Origin: Kiloniella majae
GTDB taxonomy: Bacteria > Pseudomonadota > Alphaproteobacteria > Kiloniellales > Kiloniellaceae
DNA: 64,000 nt
Assembly: GCF_002118315.1 (NCBI RefSeq)
Contig: NZ_MTSZ01000001.1
Span: 248,001-312,000 of the forward strand
Reading direction: 5' to 3'
Every line of letters begins with the position of its first letter. Within the stretch, counting starts at the first letter, position 1. Below are positions 8,336-17,371 of the stretch, piece after piece. Made by a program: the position numbers and the translations under genes. The notes below the pieces were generated by a model. That model ran no database searches. It saw nothing but the letters and a program-made list of their open reading frames with translations, and was not told the DNA's origin.

Positions 8336-9240
8336 TCCAACACCTCTAACGCAACGCGGGCAATGCCGTTGACGGTAGACATATGCATGATGGTGATCAC
8401 ACCGTCCCCGACACCAAATGATCCCTTCACATAATCAAAGCTGGAAATATCCAATGCCCCTGCTGTCGGTCCATTGGTCAACCAGACATCAACGGCATTA
8501 TTATTGCTCTTATCTGCTGTAATGACCCCATTGCCATTATTGGTCATTGATGTGAGGAAAGTTTTGGTCAGATCAATCACAGGATTATCTGTCGTATTGC
8601 CATATGAATTAACAGCGGTCGGGTAACTCACCCCCAAAATTCGGGATAAATTCGCCAAAAGAATCTGATCTGTTCCGGTCAAAACCGAAAAATCATGGGT
8701 ATGTGCCTGACCGGTGTCATTGGCGAGATTAATCAAATCCTGAACAGTCGACATCAAGGTGCTAAAGCCAACTGATGACATCACCAACTTGCCAGTTTCA
8801 TCGTAATAGGGAACTTCATTGGGCACCGGTGCCGGGAATTGCAACTCATCCCCTGAATAGGCAATTGGTAACTTGATTGCCCGACCAATCTGTACGTCCT
8901 GCTCCTGATTCTGAATGGTCAGTAGGTCAACAGCTGTCTCGATAACATCGGCGGGCATACCGTCTGATACCGCCAAATCAGTCTGCTGCTCCAATGGTGT
9001 CGCCCCAAGAACAGTAACCGTATCCCCAATGACAGGTGCAGAAGAAAGTGTAACAGAGCCGCCATTTTCTGTTCCCGCCCCGATGATTTGTGATGGGGTA
9101 ACAACCGTCTCCCCACCATTCACCGTTGTCACCACCACCTTCAAATGGCTATCGGCAAGGAACTTAAAGGGCACAGCAAAAGTTACCGTAGAGCCATCCC
9201 CGGTGTAAGAGGCCCTCCGCGGTGTCGCAGAAATAGTCAT
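8332..9240 (-). CDS. Tail fibre head-binding (T7 gp17 N-terminal-like) protein
   Basis: A 302-aa protein resembling the N-terminal tail-attachment part of T7-type fibres: RRASYTGDGSTVTFAVPFKF, then TVTVLGATPLEQQTDLAV, then IQNQEQDVQIGRAIKLP. The C-terminal ~120 residues are strand-rich. The ATG at 9240 follows a GGGGAAA; a TTG 15 bases upstream is less likely. It is fused by a 4-base overlap to the 1359-aa protein. The fibre is therefore probably split into an adaptor (this gene) and a receptor-binding part. Confidence 0.8.
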   Translation of the reverse strand: MTISATPRRASYTGDGSTVTFAVPFKFLADSHLKVVVTTVNGGETVVTPSQIIGAGTENGGSVTLSSAPVIGDTVTVLGATPLEQQTDLAVSDGMPADVIETAVDLLTIQNQEQDVQIGRAIKLPIAYSGDELQFPAPVPNEVPYYDETGKLVMSSVGFSTLMSTVQDLINLANDTGQAHTHDFSVLTGTDQILLANLSRILGVSYPTAVNSYGNTTDNPVIDLTKTFLTSMTNNGNGVITADKSNNNAVDVWLTNGPTAGALDISSFDYVKGSFGVGDGVITIMHMSTVNGIARVALEVLE

Positions 9241-9254
9241 GTCAGATTTCCCCA

Positions 9255-9285
9255 ATAAAAAAACCTCCGCTAAAAAGCAGAGGTT
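9255..9285 (-). terminator. Terminator-like hairpin upstream of tail fibre gene
   Basis: AACCTC-C-GCT pairs with AGC-A-GAGGTT. The single C/A mismatch becomes a G-U pair in minus-strand RNA, and a T-run follows on the minus strand. The hairpin lies about 15 bases before the fibre ATG, so it acts as an attenuator or processing site within the late operon. Confidence 0.7.
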
Positions 9286-9307
9286 GAGACCTGTTTATCC
9301 AAGAACG

Positions 9308-9336
9308 ATTATAGATGGAGGATCGGAGATGAACAA
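9308..9336 (-). promoter_or_regulatory. Late promoter element, copy 1
   Basis: On the minus strand, TTGTTC (9331-9336), a 17-bp spacer and TATAAT (9308-9313) are followed by CGTTCTTGGATAAACAGGTC. The same downstream block occurs at 22.69 and 23.32 kb at the same distance from a -35/-10 pair, which argues for a shared promoter plus a regulator or leader signal. It drives the tail fibre genes. Confidence 0.55.
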
Positions 9337-9354
9337 TTCATCTCAAAAAACGTT

Positions 9355-12300
9355 TTAAGGTACTCTAATCACATCTCGAACAACAGCTTTAGAAGATGGT
9401 GTCAAAAAAACATTCCCAACAGCAGAAACAGTATTTTCTCCTATGACTTCGACAACCTTGCCACCTGGTTCTAATGCCTTTTGAACAATCGGATTTTTAA
9501 CTGCAGAGTTAACCATCCCCCCCGTCATAACACTCGCAGCACCAGCAACAAATGCTTGCACTCTTGCGTCTTTTCTTATTTCGTCACCATATTCCGTCAT
9601 TGTTTCTTGGATGCTTTTGGGATCCTTCAAATCTGCACCATATTCTTCCAGTTTTTCCATTAGAACCTTAGAGTGCTCTAATGAGCCTGAAACTGCAGCA
9701 CTTGCAGCGGGGCCTCCGACGACACCACTAGCCATATCTACCGCAGTGCTAGCCAAATTCTCTAGAAAATATTGTCCAACAACCCCCATAGGATCATAAG
9801 ACATCAACTCCCAAAATTCGTCTGGATTTTCTACTTTTTCCATTGCCACTATAACTGGATTTCGACGCCCTTGCTTCATCAATTCATGGAACTCAGCTCC
9901 GTTTTTAATAAAGCCAATAAAATTTTCTTGATATTTCTTAGCCTGATTATTGTAATATTTTATTTTTCTCTGAGATGGCCCAAGGATATACTGATCTTCT
10001 TCGAAATTTGTTCCATTCTTTAGAGCAAATTCACGGAGTAGTGCTTCTTGGTTTTCAAGAGATTTTGTTTCCCTGTCAGACAGAGATTCAAAATATTCTT
10101 GCAATTGAAGATGATTCAACCCAATTGAAATATTACCTGAGGCCATAATCCCTCTTGCGCCATACATAAACCCATCTCTAAACCGTCCAAATACACTCGT
10201 TTCTTTATAGTATTTCTCTAAATCTCGCCCTAATTGTGTAGTTGGCGGTTTATATCCATTTAATCGAGGAGCCTTACCTTTCGCGGCAAGGTCATCAATC
10301 ATGGTATAGATTTCCCCTTGTGGTATATGATTCTCATCACCGTACTCTTCCCGGATAATGCCGTAGATATTTTCAGCTAATAGGAAGATCTCTTTTTCTT
10401 CATCTTCATTTACTGAATGCCGTCCACGAATTCCGTAGATATAATCCCTGGCAGCCATACTTGCCAGATTGTATTGTTTTTGGTTTCTTGGTTCATCTTT
10501 CAAAAAACCCTCTCCTGGCACATACCTAAGATGGCTTTGTTTGTTAGGCTCTCCAGGAAGGCGTTTCATAGTTGCAGGGCCATCTATAAGATTTCCATCT
10601 GAATCGTGAAAGATAACATTGTAGCTTGGTTTTCCTGTATGCTTATCATCAAGAGCTGTCTGTTCATCTTCTACAAAAGTTGCTGTCACTCCTTCTGGAA
10701 GTTCAACCTGCTTTTCAATTAAATTGTTAAATTCTTCTTCATTTGATACAGTTACTGGGAAACCTACACTTAAATCTCTTTCATTTTCAAAGAACTCTTG
10801 TTCTCCATCGCTAAGTGCTTCATCCACGTTCTCTAGTGAAATCATCTCATCATTTTCAATCATCCTGTTGGCGATTTTGTTGATATCCCCACCGCTTGCA
10901 GGTCTTTCTTCAAGCGTAATAAAGTCGTCAATTTCTTCGCCGAAACGAATGCTGAAGTTAATAAAATCCTGCCGATCCGGTTCGTCATAACCATTACGGC
11001 CTGTTACTTGTTTCCAGACCCTGAGGGCCTCTCTTTCACGCATTTTGAAACTGGCGGCACCCTTTGGATCAAGTCCGTTTTCTTGCATTGCCATGACCCC
11101 GGCAATTTGCTTTGGGGACAAACTCTTAAAATAACCAGATAAATCCCGATCTGCGAAAATGTCCGGGTTCGCTATCTGCAACTTCTTTATTTCATAAAGG
11201 AGCACGTCCGGAATCTTGGCACCCGGACCTTTGGGATCATACAATCCCATGTTCAGATCATCTTTATTATTCAGATAGGAAATGAATAGATCCCGATCTT
11301 CATCGGATAGATCCAAAGGTAAATCAGTGACATCAACATTACCGTTAGTCTCTGTAATATTTTGCCATACTGAATAGCGTTGTTTTTTGGCCCGGTCTCT
11401 GTTTACCTTTTTTTCAATTCGCTTTCTGTCTTGCCAAAGGGACAGTGCTTCCTGACCAAGACTGCTATCGGGATGATTTTGCAAAGCATCCAACAACTCA
11501 TCCGTTGATATAACCTGGGCCTCAACTTCATCCAGTAATTGGTATGCCGCCTCACGCCTTAGTCCTTTGCCAGCCAGGTTTTGGAAATAGTCTCTCTCTT
11601 CTGCTGTGATATAATCGCCACTGTTTAATTTAGCATTCGTCACCGGATCAATGCCATCCAAAAGAGATTGTACTGCAATATAGTTTTTTTGATCCGCATA
11701 TCCCTGTAAGGTGTTGCTAAACAGTAATCCCCGGGTTTCTCTTATTTTGTTTATGGCCCCTTCCCGCCCAATTCCGGGAGCCAGCTTATTAACAGTATCC
11801 TCAATCGCAATCATGGCATCCGTCAAGGTTTCCGGACTTTGCGTAACACCATGACCATATTTCTTAGCTAGACGGTCAATCGTACCAAAAGCTTTTTTCT
11901 GGTAAGCACTTTGCTGCAAACTTTCAATATACTGTTTATCGGCACTGATCTTTTTATCCAGTTTTTCGTCAAACTGGTGTGCTTGTTCTGAAGTCTCCTT
12001 TTTATAACGTGTAGAAAGTTCGGCTTTTATTCCGCCATACTCCTGATCTACTTTTTTCCGAACTTCTGTTGGGGAAAGATTTTCAAAATTGATTAGATCA
12101 ACAACTCCCCGATAGATATCTGTGGTAAGCTCAGAAATGCCGTCATGGAGATCCACATCCTGCAAAGTGTTGTGCAAGTATTCTGATACAGTATCTATCC
12201 CGGATTTTATATCATCCAACAGTCCACCATCATCAGCATTTTCCGTCCGGTATGTTTTCTGTTCTTTATTTTCTTGGGTTTCACGCAATACGACGGTACT

Positions 12301-12399
12301 GGAAAGGTGGGAAATGCCATTTTCAATTGTGGCGCTGTTTTCTTCAGGAAGTTCAAATCGAGCTGTGGTCGATACCTGATTATCAGGAATGTTTCGCAT
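9355..12399 (-). CDS. Large internal virion protein
   Basis: A 1014-aa protein, probably one of the ejection/core proteins stored in the head (T7 gp15/gp16 position). It is mostly charged and helical, with a glycine/alanine-rich hydrophobic C-terminus (VDMASGVVGGPAASAAVSG, FVAGAASVMTGGMVNSAV) suited to membrane insertion during ejection. I see no clear transglycosylase motif. The start at 12399 is chosen because its N-terminus (MRNIPD, RFELPEEN) matches that of the 113-aa protein upstream and GAGG precedes it. An upstream in-frame start would cover the terminator hairpin. Confidence 0.7.
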   Translation of the reverse strand: MRNIPDNQVSTTARFELPEENSATIENGISHLSSTVVLRETQENKEQKTYRTENADDGGLLDDIKSGIDTVSEYLHNTLQDVDLHDGISELTTDIYRGVVDLINFENLSPTEVRKKVDQEYGGIKAELSTRYKKETSEQAHQFDEKLDKKISADKQYIESLQQSAYQKKAFGTIDRLAKKYGHGVTQSPETLTDAMIAIEDTVNKLAPGIGREGAINKIRETRGLLFSNTLQGYADQKNYIAVQSLLDGIDPVTNAKLNSGDYITAEERDYFQNLAGKGLRREAAYQLLDEVEAQVISTDELLDALQNHPDSSLGQEALSLWQDRKRIEKKVNRDRAKKQRYSVWQNITETNGNVDVTDLPLDLSDEDRDLFISYLNNKDDLNMGLYDPKGPGAKIPDVLLYEIKKLQIANPDIFADRDLSGYFKSLSPKQIAGVMAMQENGLDPKGAASFKMREREALRVWKQVTGRNGYDEPDRQDFINFSIRFGEEIDDFITLEERPASGGDINKIANRMIENDEMISLENVDEALSDGEQEFFENERDLSVGFPVTVSNEEEFNNLIEKQVELPEGVTATFVEDEQTALDDKHTGKPSYNVIFHDSDGNLIDGPATMKRLPGEPNKQSHLRYVPGEGFLKDEPRNQKQYNLASMAARDYIYGIRGRHSVNEDEEKEIFLLAENIYGIIREEYGDENHIPQGEIYTMIDDLAAKGKAPRLNGYKPPTTQLGRDLEKYYKETSVFGRFRDGFMYGARGIMASGNISIGLNHLQLQEYFESLSDRETKSLENQEALLREFALKNGTNFEEDQYILGPSQRKIKYYNNQAKKYQENFIGFIKNGAEFHELMKQGRRNPVIVAMEKVENPDEFWELMSYDPMGVVGQYFLENLASTAVDMASGVVGGPAASAAVSGSLEHSKVLMEKLEEYGADLKDPKSIQETMTEYGDEIRKDARVQAFVAGAASVMTGGMVNSAVKNPIVQKALEPGGKVVEVIGENTVSAVGNVFLTPSSKAVVRDVIRVP

Positions 12400-12440
12400 G
12401 GCAAAAAACCTCGTTGTACGAGCCAGAAATACTCGGAATA

Positions 12441-12473
12441 AAAAAAGGCCCAGTGTATAAACTACCGGACCTT
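12441..12473 (-). terminator. Terminator-like hairpin upstream of large virion protein gene
   Basis: On the minus strand AAGGTCC pairs with GGGCCTT (one G-U), followed by TTTTTTT. It lies about 45 bases before the ATG at 12399. Confidence 0.7.
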
Positions 12474-12623
12474 GCAAATTAGGTATGGTGATTTTGGATA
12501 AGCTTTATCTGCCCGCAAACGGGACAACGAGAAAGCAACAACACAAAGACTAGCTAGGTCACAAACCTCTGTTTATGTTCTTTCAATAACGAACAAATCG
12601 AAGCGCTCTCAGAGATTATTTTC

Positions 12624-12965
12624 CTATACCCTTCGTGTTTTCTTCGTCCGAAACAGCAATGAAGAATTAGCAGCATACCCCCCAAGTAAGCCTGGATTAT
12701 ATTTCTCGTGAACGGCCTGCTTTCTCAACTTATTCATCTTGGCTTTCTCTTCTAAAGCCTCATCTCGATGGCTTTTAAGCTTTTCATCAGAATCAATAAC
12801 ATCCTCTGGTTCACCAAAGAAAAAGGCATCCAGTTTTTTATCCCAGCCCCTGCGTTTAATTCCCTTCACCAAAGACTCATACCCATCGACAAGATCTTTG
12901 ACATTCTCATCGGGAAGCTGAAATCTAACAGTTTCTGGTGTACGACTATCCGGAATATTTGGCAT
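12624..12965 (-). CDS. Small virion protein sharing the N-terminal motif of the large internal protein
   Basis: A 113-aa charged protein with no recognised family. Its first 21 residues (MPNIPD, TVRFQLPDEN) align without gaps to the start of the 1014-aa protein, with 12 identities. The rest is basic and helical, ending in LFRTKKTRRV. It precedes the large protein gene by about 220 bases that contain a terminator-like hairpin. A role as packaged internal protein is inferred from the shared motif. Confidence 0.6.
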   Translation of the reverse strand: MPNIPDSRTPETVRFQLPDENVKDLVDGYESLVKGIKRRGWDKKLDAFFFGEPEDVIDSDEKLKSHRDEALEEKAKMNKLRKQAVHEKYNPGLLGGYAANSSLLFRTKKTRRV

Positions 12966-13010
12966 TTTTGGAAACCCTTTGAGCTTGAACCAACTGAATT
13001 TGTGACAGAA

Positions 13011-13041
13011 GAAAACAGGTCCAGCAGCAATGCGTGGACCT
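13011..13041 (-). terminator. Terminator-like hairpin upstream of 113-aa virion gene
   Basis: AGGTCCA/TGGACCT arms with an 11-base loop are followed by TTTTC on the minus strand. It lies about 45 bases before the next ATG. Confidence 0.55.
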
Positions 13042-13109
13042 AAAAAAGAAATTAGAGATTATACACGATAAGGTAAAAACTATGATCTGAAGTGGCGGAT
13101 TAAAACATC

Positions 13110-13193
13110 CTACAGATCAATTGTGACAGCGCCATATTCATCCGTGAAAAACGTTGCCGTACCATCTTCATTTAACTGCCATTTGTCTGACAT
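13110..13193 (-). CDS. Very small phage ORF (27 aa)
   Basis: This reads MSDKWQLNEDGTATF followed by FTDEYGAVTIDL. It overlaps the last 26 bases of the 192-aa membrane protein gene. GAGGA lies about 12 bases upstream. The composition looks protein-like (acidic, strand-forming), but the length makes it uncertain. Confidence 0.4.
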   Translation of the reverse strand: MSDKWQLNEDGTATFFTDEYGAVTIDL

Positions 13194-13746
13194 TTTCTTT
13201 GTTTCCTCTTTTATAGAATCTTAGATAAACAGCTGCGCCAATCAAACCTTCAGCTAAATCCACAAAAAAACCTTTTGCCCAGATTTCATACCCGCAAGCG
13301 GTCCGAACATTGTCAACAATAGCCACGCAATCCCTCGTGCTATAACCAAACGTTGATGGACCTTGACGTGGATACATAAATTCAAACAGGTTATAAATAT
13401 CATATGAAATGAAGCAGATAACAAAGAGCAAATATGTCCAAATGATCCGTTTCACTTTAAAGAAATTCAGGACCAATCCCCCCAGGAGAACAGGCAAATT
13501 TGACGGAATTTGATAGAGAACTAAATAAAGCGAAAACTTTATGATCAACTCCAGAGCTCTCTCCAGAAGCATATTTGTCTTTTGAGGGTTCTTTTCATCT
13601 ATAGAAATAAAGTCATAATAAATTTTATCAATAAATTCATATACAAAGGTCAGAAGAAAAAGAACCAGTATAGAAATGATGAAGGCTTTCAATACCCGTT
13701 TGAATTCTATTTCCTTAAAACGTGACTGAATAGCTGTCATAAACAT
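13168..13746 (-). CDS. Phage-encoded integral membrane protein, unknown function
   Basis: A 192-aa protein with about four hydrophobic segments: AFIISILVLFLLTFVYEFI near residue 25, IIKFSLYLVLYQI near 70-90, a glycine-rich LLGGLVLNFF, and IIWTYLLFVICFISYDIY. A loop carries two cysteines (RDCVAIVDNVRTACGYE) before a last helix. It is AT-richer than adjacent structural genes, as is typical of cargo (moron) genes. Exclusion or host-modifying roles are possible, but nothing specific is visible. Confidence 0.65.
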   Translation of the reverse strand: MFMTAIQSRFKEIEFKRVLKAFIISILVLFLLTFVYEFIDKIYYDFISIDEKNPQKTNMLLERALELIIKFSLYLVLYQIPSNLPVLLGGLVLNFFKVKRIIWTYLLFVICFISYDIYNLFEFMYPRQGPSTFGYSTRDCVAIVDNVRTACGYEIWAKGFFVDLAEGLIGAAVYLRFYKRGNKENVRQMAVK

Positions 13747-13857
13747 TCAATGATCTCATTTACTATCAAATTCAGATAGCCAATTAACTCAGAAAGCGCC
13801 ACTTTATTCAACCATAAGATATAAAGGGATTAGATCTCTATTTTAAAATATCATTAT

Positions 13858-14301
13858 CTATAAGAAGCTTGATCCTGCATTCAAAAAACCACCGATCATA
13901 GCGTTGTTTCCGGCACGTTTATAAGCTTTGGCTTTCTGATTCCCGGCGTAGAGAATATTATCCACTTCCTGCGCCCCCAGTTTTTCAGTTTCTTCAATCA
14001 ACAGAGCAGGACTGCCTTCAATCTTCAAGCCTGCCGCAGCGAAGTTCGCGCGCTGCTGCCCCGCCAAACGTTGTGTATTTCGCCGACTGATCGCGGCCTC
14101 CTGTGCCGCAAACCGTCGAGCCATTTTAGCCTGTTTTTTTGCCCGTTTGCGTTCGGCAAAACCGTTAAAAAGTGCCCCACCTGCCCCAAGCAAACCAGCA
14201 GTAGCTCCCAATCCGCCAATCCCCGCCAGCGCACCAATAGCTGGGGCTGCATCTTTCAATACATTTCCAACTTTTTTAAATATCTTTTTGAACCATCCCA
14301 T
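13858..14301 (-). CDS. Internal virion protein, T7 gp14-like
   Basis: A 147-aa protein. The N-terminus is an amphipathic/glycine-alanine-rich segment (GALAGIGGLGATAGLLGAGG), followed by a basic helix (RKRAKKQAKMARRF) and the family-like core NTQRLAGQQRANFAAAGLKI, GSPALLIEETEKLG, ILYAGNQKAKAYKR. This arrangement is seen in small ejection proteins of T7-like podoviruses, which form a channel in the cell envelope. It lies downstream of tail tube genes, as in T7. Confidence 0.7.
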   Translation of the reverse strand: MGWFKKIFKKVGNVLKDAAPAIGALAGIGGLGATAGLLGAGGALFNGFAERKRAKKQAKMARRFAAQEAAISRRNTQRLAGQQRANFAAAGLKIEGSPALLIEETEKLGAQEVDNILYAGNQKAKAYKRAGNNAMIGGFLNAGSSFL

Positions 14302-14425
14302 AGCTTTTCCCTTTATTTAATTGTTTATAAAATTGAAACCAGCTATCGTTACATGTAACCGACCGGTATCTACTTACACCTTCATGAGACACGTTAACTT
14401 ATGTTTTTCATCGAAAATTTTGATA

Positions 14426-15034
14426 ATGGGCCAACACATAAAAATACTTATAAAATACTGTAGCAATTACCCTTGGACATATCGATTAGTTTCTTTTTCA
14501 CTAAGTATACTTTTCGCATTATGCCTATTTCTTTATTTTATATTTTTAACACCCAATGATCTTATACGAGCCGGGAAAGATTTCCGGCCTCCCGAATTAC
14601 AAATGTACAGTCAATTCCGGGATATCGCCGTATCATTGCTGCTTTTCTTATTCTTGTTTATATCCCTCAAAATTACTTTATTAGGACCGTTTTACCTTAA
14701 GAATAAAAAAATATTGGATAAGGTAATACTCCAGTACAAATTGTGGGCGGGCAGTATTATAAGAAATTACAGCTTCTTGAAGTATTCATTTATTGCAATA
14801 ATAATTATTTGGACCTTAACGAGTAGCGCTTTTACAATTTGGCTTTTATTTAAAACCTACCCACCAACTCTGGGCCAACTAATTTTTGAAATTTATGGGA
14901 TGTCAACGGCAGAACACTTTACTACACACATCAACCTTCTTTTTTATAGCATTTTGTTTATTGGTTTTGTCTCAATTTTCAGCCCTTTATTTTTAATCAC
15001 TTATTACCGTTTCAAAACAAAGGGAGAATGCTGA
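14426..15034 (+). CDS. Membrane protein encoded against the late operon (moron)
   Basis: A plus-strand gene inside the minus-strand structural operon. The product (~202 aa from the ATG at 14426; in-frame upstream ATGs exist and no start has a good ribosome site) has about four transmembrane segments: LVSFSLSILFALCLFLYFIF, AVSLLLFLFLFISL, SFIAIIIIWTLTSSAFTIWLLF and LLFYSILFIGFVSIFSPLFLI. Its end overlaps the end of the convergent gene by 31 bases. It is low in GC. The opposite strand suggests its own promoter and expression in the lysogen. Function is unknown. Confidence 0.65.
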   Translation: MGQHIKILIKYCSNYPWTYRLVSFSLSILFALCLFLYFIFLTPNDLIRAGKDFRPPELQMYSQFRDIAVSLLLFLFLFISLKITLLGPFYLKNKKILDKVILQYKLWAGSIIRNYSFLKYSFIAIIIIWTLTSSAFTIWLLFKTYPPTLGQLIFEIYGMSTAEHFTTHINLLFYSILFIGFVSIFSPLFLITYYRFKTKGEC

Positions 15035-15603
15035 AGTTTACCTTCCTGATAAAGCTTCATAATTATATCAGCCGTTTTTAAGTTCTTATTCTTTTTATTC
15101 ATTGCAGCATCTCGACCAACTCGATTGTTATAAAGATCTTGCAACTCACTTTCTCTATTATCGTCATCCAACCCTATATAACCTAAAGGGAAAGAAGTTC
15201 TTTCATGTCCATCAGTTATTTCTTTTGCCACATCAACTCCATATTTCTTGACTAAAAGATAACTTCCCAACGCATGCCGTACAGCATCTTGTGCATCATC
15301 AAATCCTTTATAGGGTTTTCCTTCTTTATCTCTTGGCAACAACTGACGAGCAGCTTCTTCAGCTTCATTGATAATGTCCCTTGGATCACCATAGCGAATA
15401 TAATTACCTATATCTCCACCCCCATCTTCTGGGTTATAATTCAGGAACCTGTAATATTGTTCTGCATTAACAGGCTCTGTTGTTGGGAGAGGAAGCGTTC
15501 CATATCTTCCGTTGTACAGCCCGTTTCCTCTTATGGGTCTTTCTTTGCTATCTTTATTTACCCCAGTAATATCTTTATTAAACTTATTTTCAAGAAACCC
15601 CAT
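15004..15603 (-). CDS. Virion-associated protein with DUF6973-like motifs
   Basis: A 199-aa protein from the ATG at 15603, 4 bases after the tail tube B stop, with AGAGGGG ahead of it. It carries the pattern DAVRHALGSYLLVKKYG, TDGHER and LYNNRVGRDAA. That resembles the conserved R-H-A / D-x-H-E / N-N-x-x-G layout of DUF6973 domains found in phages and toxins. Conserved His and Glu residues hint at a catalytic or metal-binding site, but no reaction is established here. Its place among ejection proteins fits a packaged protein. Confidence 0.6.
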   Translation of the reverse strand: MGFLENKFNKDITGVNKDSKERPIRGNGLYNGRYGTLPLPTTEPVNAEQYYRFLNYNPEDGGGDIGNYIRYGDPRDIINEAEEAARQLLPRDKEGKPYKGFDDAQDAVRHALGSYLLVKKYGVDVAKEITDGHERTSFPLGYIGLDDDNRESELQDLYNNRVGRDAAMNKKNKNLKTADIIMKLYQEGKLQHSPFVLKR

Positions 15604-15607
15604 AACT

Positions 15608-17371
15608 TTACCCCTCTGACTGTACTTCTGTGATGAGTGACCGGATCGTGGCTGGTAGCGGTTGTCTTGCTCTGATGAAAATTTGTGCTTTATCGCTAAA
15701 GCCGTTTTCCGGATCGATTTCCAGATACCCGGTGTAGAGATCCGGGGATTGTCCGAATGGTGTCGATCCATCACGGAAGATATGCGTTTGCGTATCTTCC
15801 AAACTGTCCCCAGCTTCGATTGTTCCCGTGTTCATCACATCAACGCCCATGGAAACAACACGCTTTTTCTTGCCTCGGCCTGTCCCATTTTGCAAAGCAA
15901 CAATCGGGGACAAGGGCTGTACGACCGACTGGTAAGGCAAGCCAGCTGTAATTTTCAAACCTGTACGGTTATTTTTTAGCGATACCTTGCCATCATTTGC
16001 CACCGTTGATCGCGGAGACACTTTGCCATCATGCAAAATATCCACCCCTTCACCGATCAGATGATCAAATCCATTGATGGTGTTCGCCGCGACACCTTCA
16101 TAGGTTCCGCCACAATCCACAAAGAAGGCGTCTTTTTTGTCCAGACCATCATCAAACCCGGCTTCCATAAATTCAATGTGGCGTACGATTTCTCCATTGA
16201 CTTTACGCTTGACCGACAGCCACAAAACTTCCCGCTTGGCTTCATAGGTCACAGCAACGGTTTCAACTTCACCCCAGTCATGCTCGTCTGTTGAACCGCC
16301 CAGCTTATGACGGTGGAACGCGACAACCTCTTGAGATTTTTCATAGGTAACGCCTACCAGTTGCCCATCGTCCCGGACCATCCAGATAATGGAATCAGGG
16401 TCATTGACCATGTCCATATCCTTGATCCCGGTTCCCGTTATATGTTGAGATAAAAAGGTCTGATCGGGCGCAATAAAGCTGTCTCGCTCAAACGAGAACA
16501 CAAATTCATGCAACCGTTTTCTGTTCCGGCTTAAAAATAGAGCCACCTCCCCCTTCTGGATAGGCGGAATAGCCGCTGATCCCTCGGTGGTATGGCGACG
16601 GTTGATAACCGACGTAACCGTTAAGGCTTCATTGGCCGAAGATCCACTCAAAGTCCTTGTGGCACCGGACGTCCCCATCATCAGGGCACGTCCCTCGACC
16701 ATCCATTGAATGTGGTTGACTTGTCCGGCCTTGATCGTGGCTTTGAACGCATCGTCGGCATTGGTGCCTAAAGTGAAATTCTTCTCATTAGATGTTTTCG
16801 ATGTCCAGATGGTTTGTGGCTGATCAGGTGGTGAGGCAAAAATAGATCGCTGCTGATAAAAGGAACAGCGTCTGGGATAATTCCCTGCCTTCCATTCCGA
16901 CGGTTTGGCGGTAAAGGTAATATCCGCCAAGGCCCAATCGGCATGATCATTTCGTTTCAACTCTTTAGGCGGGTGATCCTTGTGCACAATCCACAGACTG
17001 TTTTCCGTCTGGGTAAAAACCAGATCAAACAGCTCTTCTTCCTTATAAGGCGTGGTAATTTCATAGGGGGCATCATCTTTTTCTATTTGCCCGAAATCAC
17101 GGTAAAACCGCATGTAAAGATCGCCAATTTCCAGAATATAGGCGTCTTCTGTCGAATATTCGAACGAAATAAGGCGACATTGTTTATCCGCATGTTTTGC
17201 TTTTGCGACAAATCGTGTTCCAGGACGCCGCGTCATGCCGCCATGCGGGAGGACGATCCAGTTTTCGCACAGCGCCAATCCTGTTTGGTAAAGTTGTGTA
17301 TCTTCCCGTCCATGTAATCGGGGCGTAATCTCGCCACGAACAAAGCTGGCCTGAAGGGTTCTTGGTGGCAT
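15608..17371 (-). CDS. Tail tubular protein B (T7 gp12-like)
   Basis: A 587-aa structural protein of the podovirus tail nozzle. The N-terminus ASFVRGEITPRLHGREDTQL, then GLALCENWIVLPHGGMTRRP and GTRFVA, is the standard start of this family. Repeated strand motifs follow, with characteristic segments VNHIQWMVEGRALMMGTSG and DPDSIIWMVRDDGQLVGVTY. The start at 17371 shares TGATG with the stop of tail tube A and has GGAGG 9 bases upstream. An ATG seven codons earlier is less likely. Confidence 0.85.
   Translation of the reverse strand: MPPRTLQASFVRGEITPRLHGREDTQLYQTGLALCENWIVLPHGGMTRRPGTRFVAKAKHADKQCRLISFEYSTEDAYILEIGDLYMRFYRDFGQIEKDDAPYEITTPYKEEELFDLVFTQTENSLWIVHKDHPPKELKRNDHADWALADITFTAKPSEWKAGNYPRRCSFYQQRSIFASPPDQPQTIWTSKTSNEKNFTLGTNADDAFKATIKAGQVNHIQWMVEGRALMMGTSGATRTLSGSSANEALTVTSVINRRHTTEGSAAIPPIQKGEVALFLSRNRKRLHEFVFSFERDSFIAPDQTFLSQHITGTGIKDMDMVNDPDSIIWMVRDDGQLVGVTYEKSQEVVAFHRHKLGGSTDEHDWGEVETVAVTYEAKREVLWLSVKRKVNGEIVRHIEFMEAGFDDGLDKKDAFFVDCGGTYEGVAANTINGFDHLIGEGVDILHDGKVSPRSTVANDGKVSLKNNRTGLKITAGLPYQSVVQPLSPIVALQNGTGRGKKKRVVSMGVDVMNTGTIEAGDSLEDTQTHIFRDGSTPFGQSPDLYTGYLEIDPENGFSDKAQIFIRARQPLPATIRSLITEVQSEG

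Noticed and set aside
9287-9336. Phage-type single-subunit RNA polymerase promoters
   Set aside because: The repeated element contains a good -35/-10 pair at 17 bp and no phage RNA polymerase gene is present, so a host-sigma promoter is the simpler reading.
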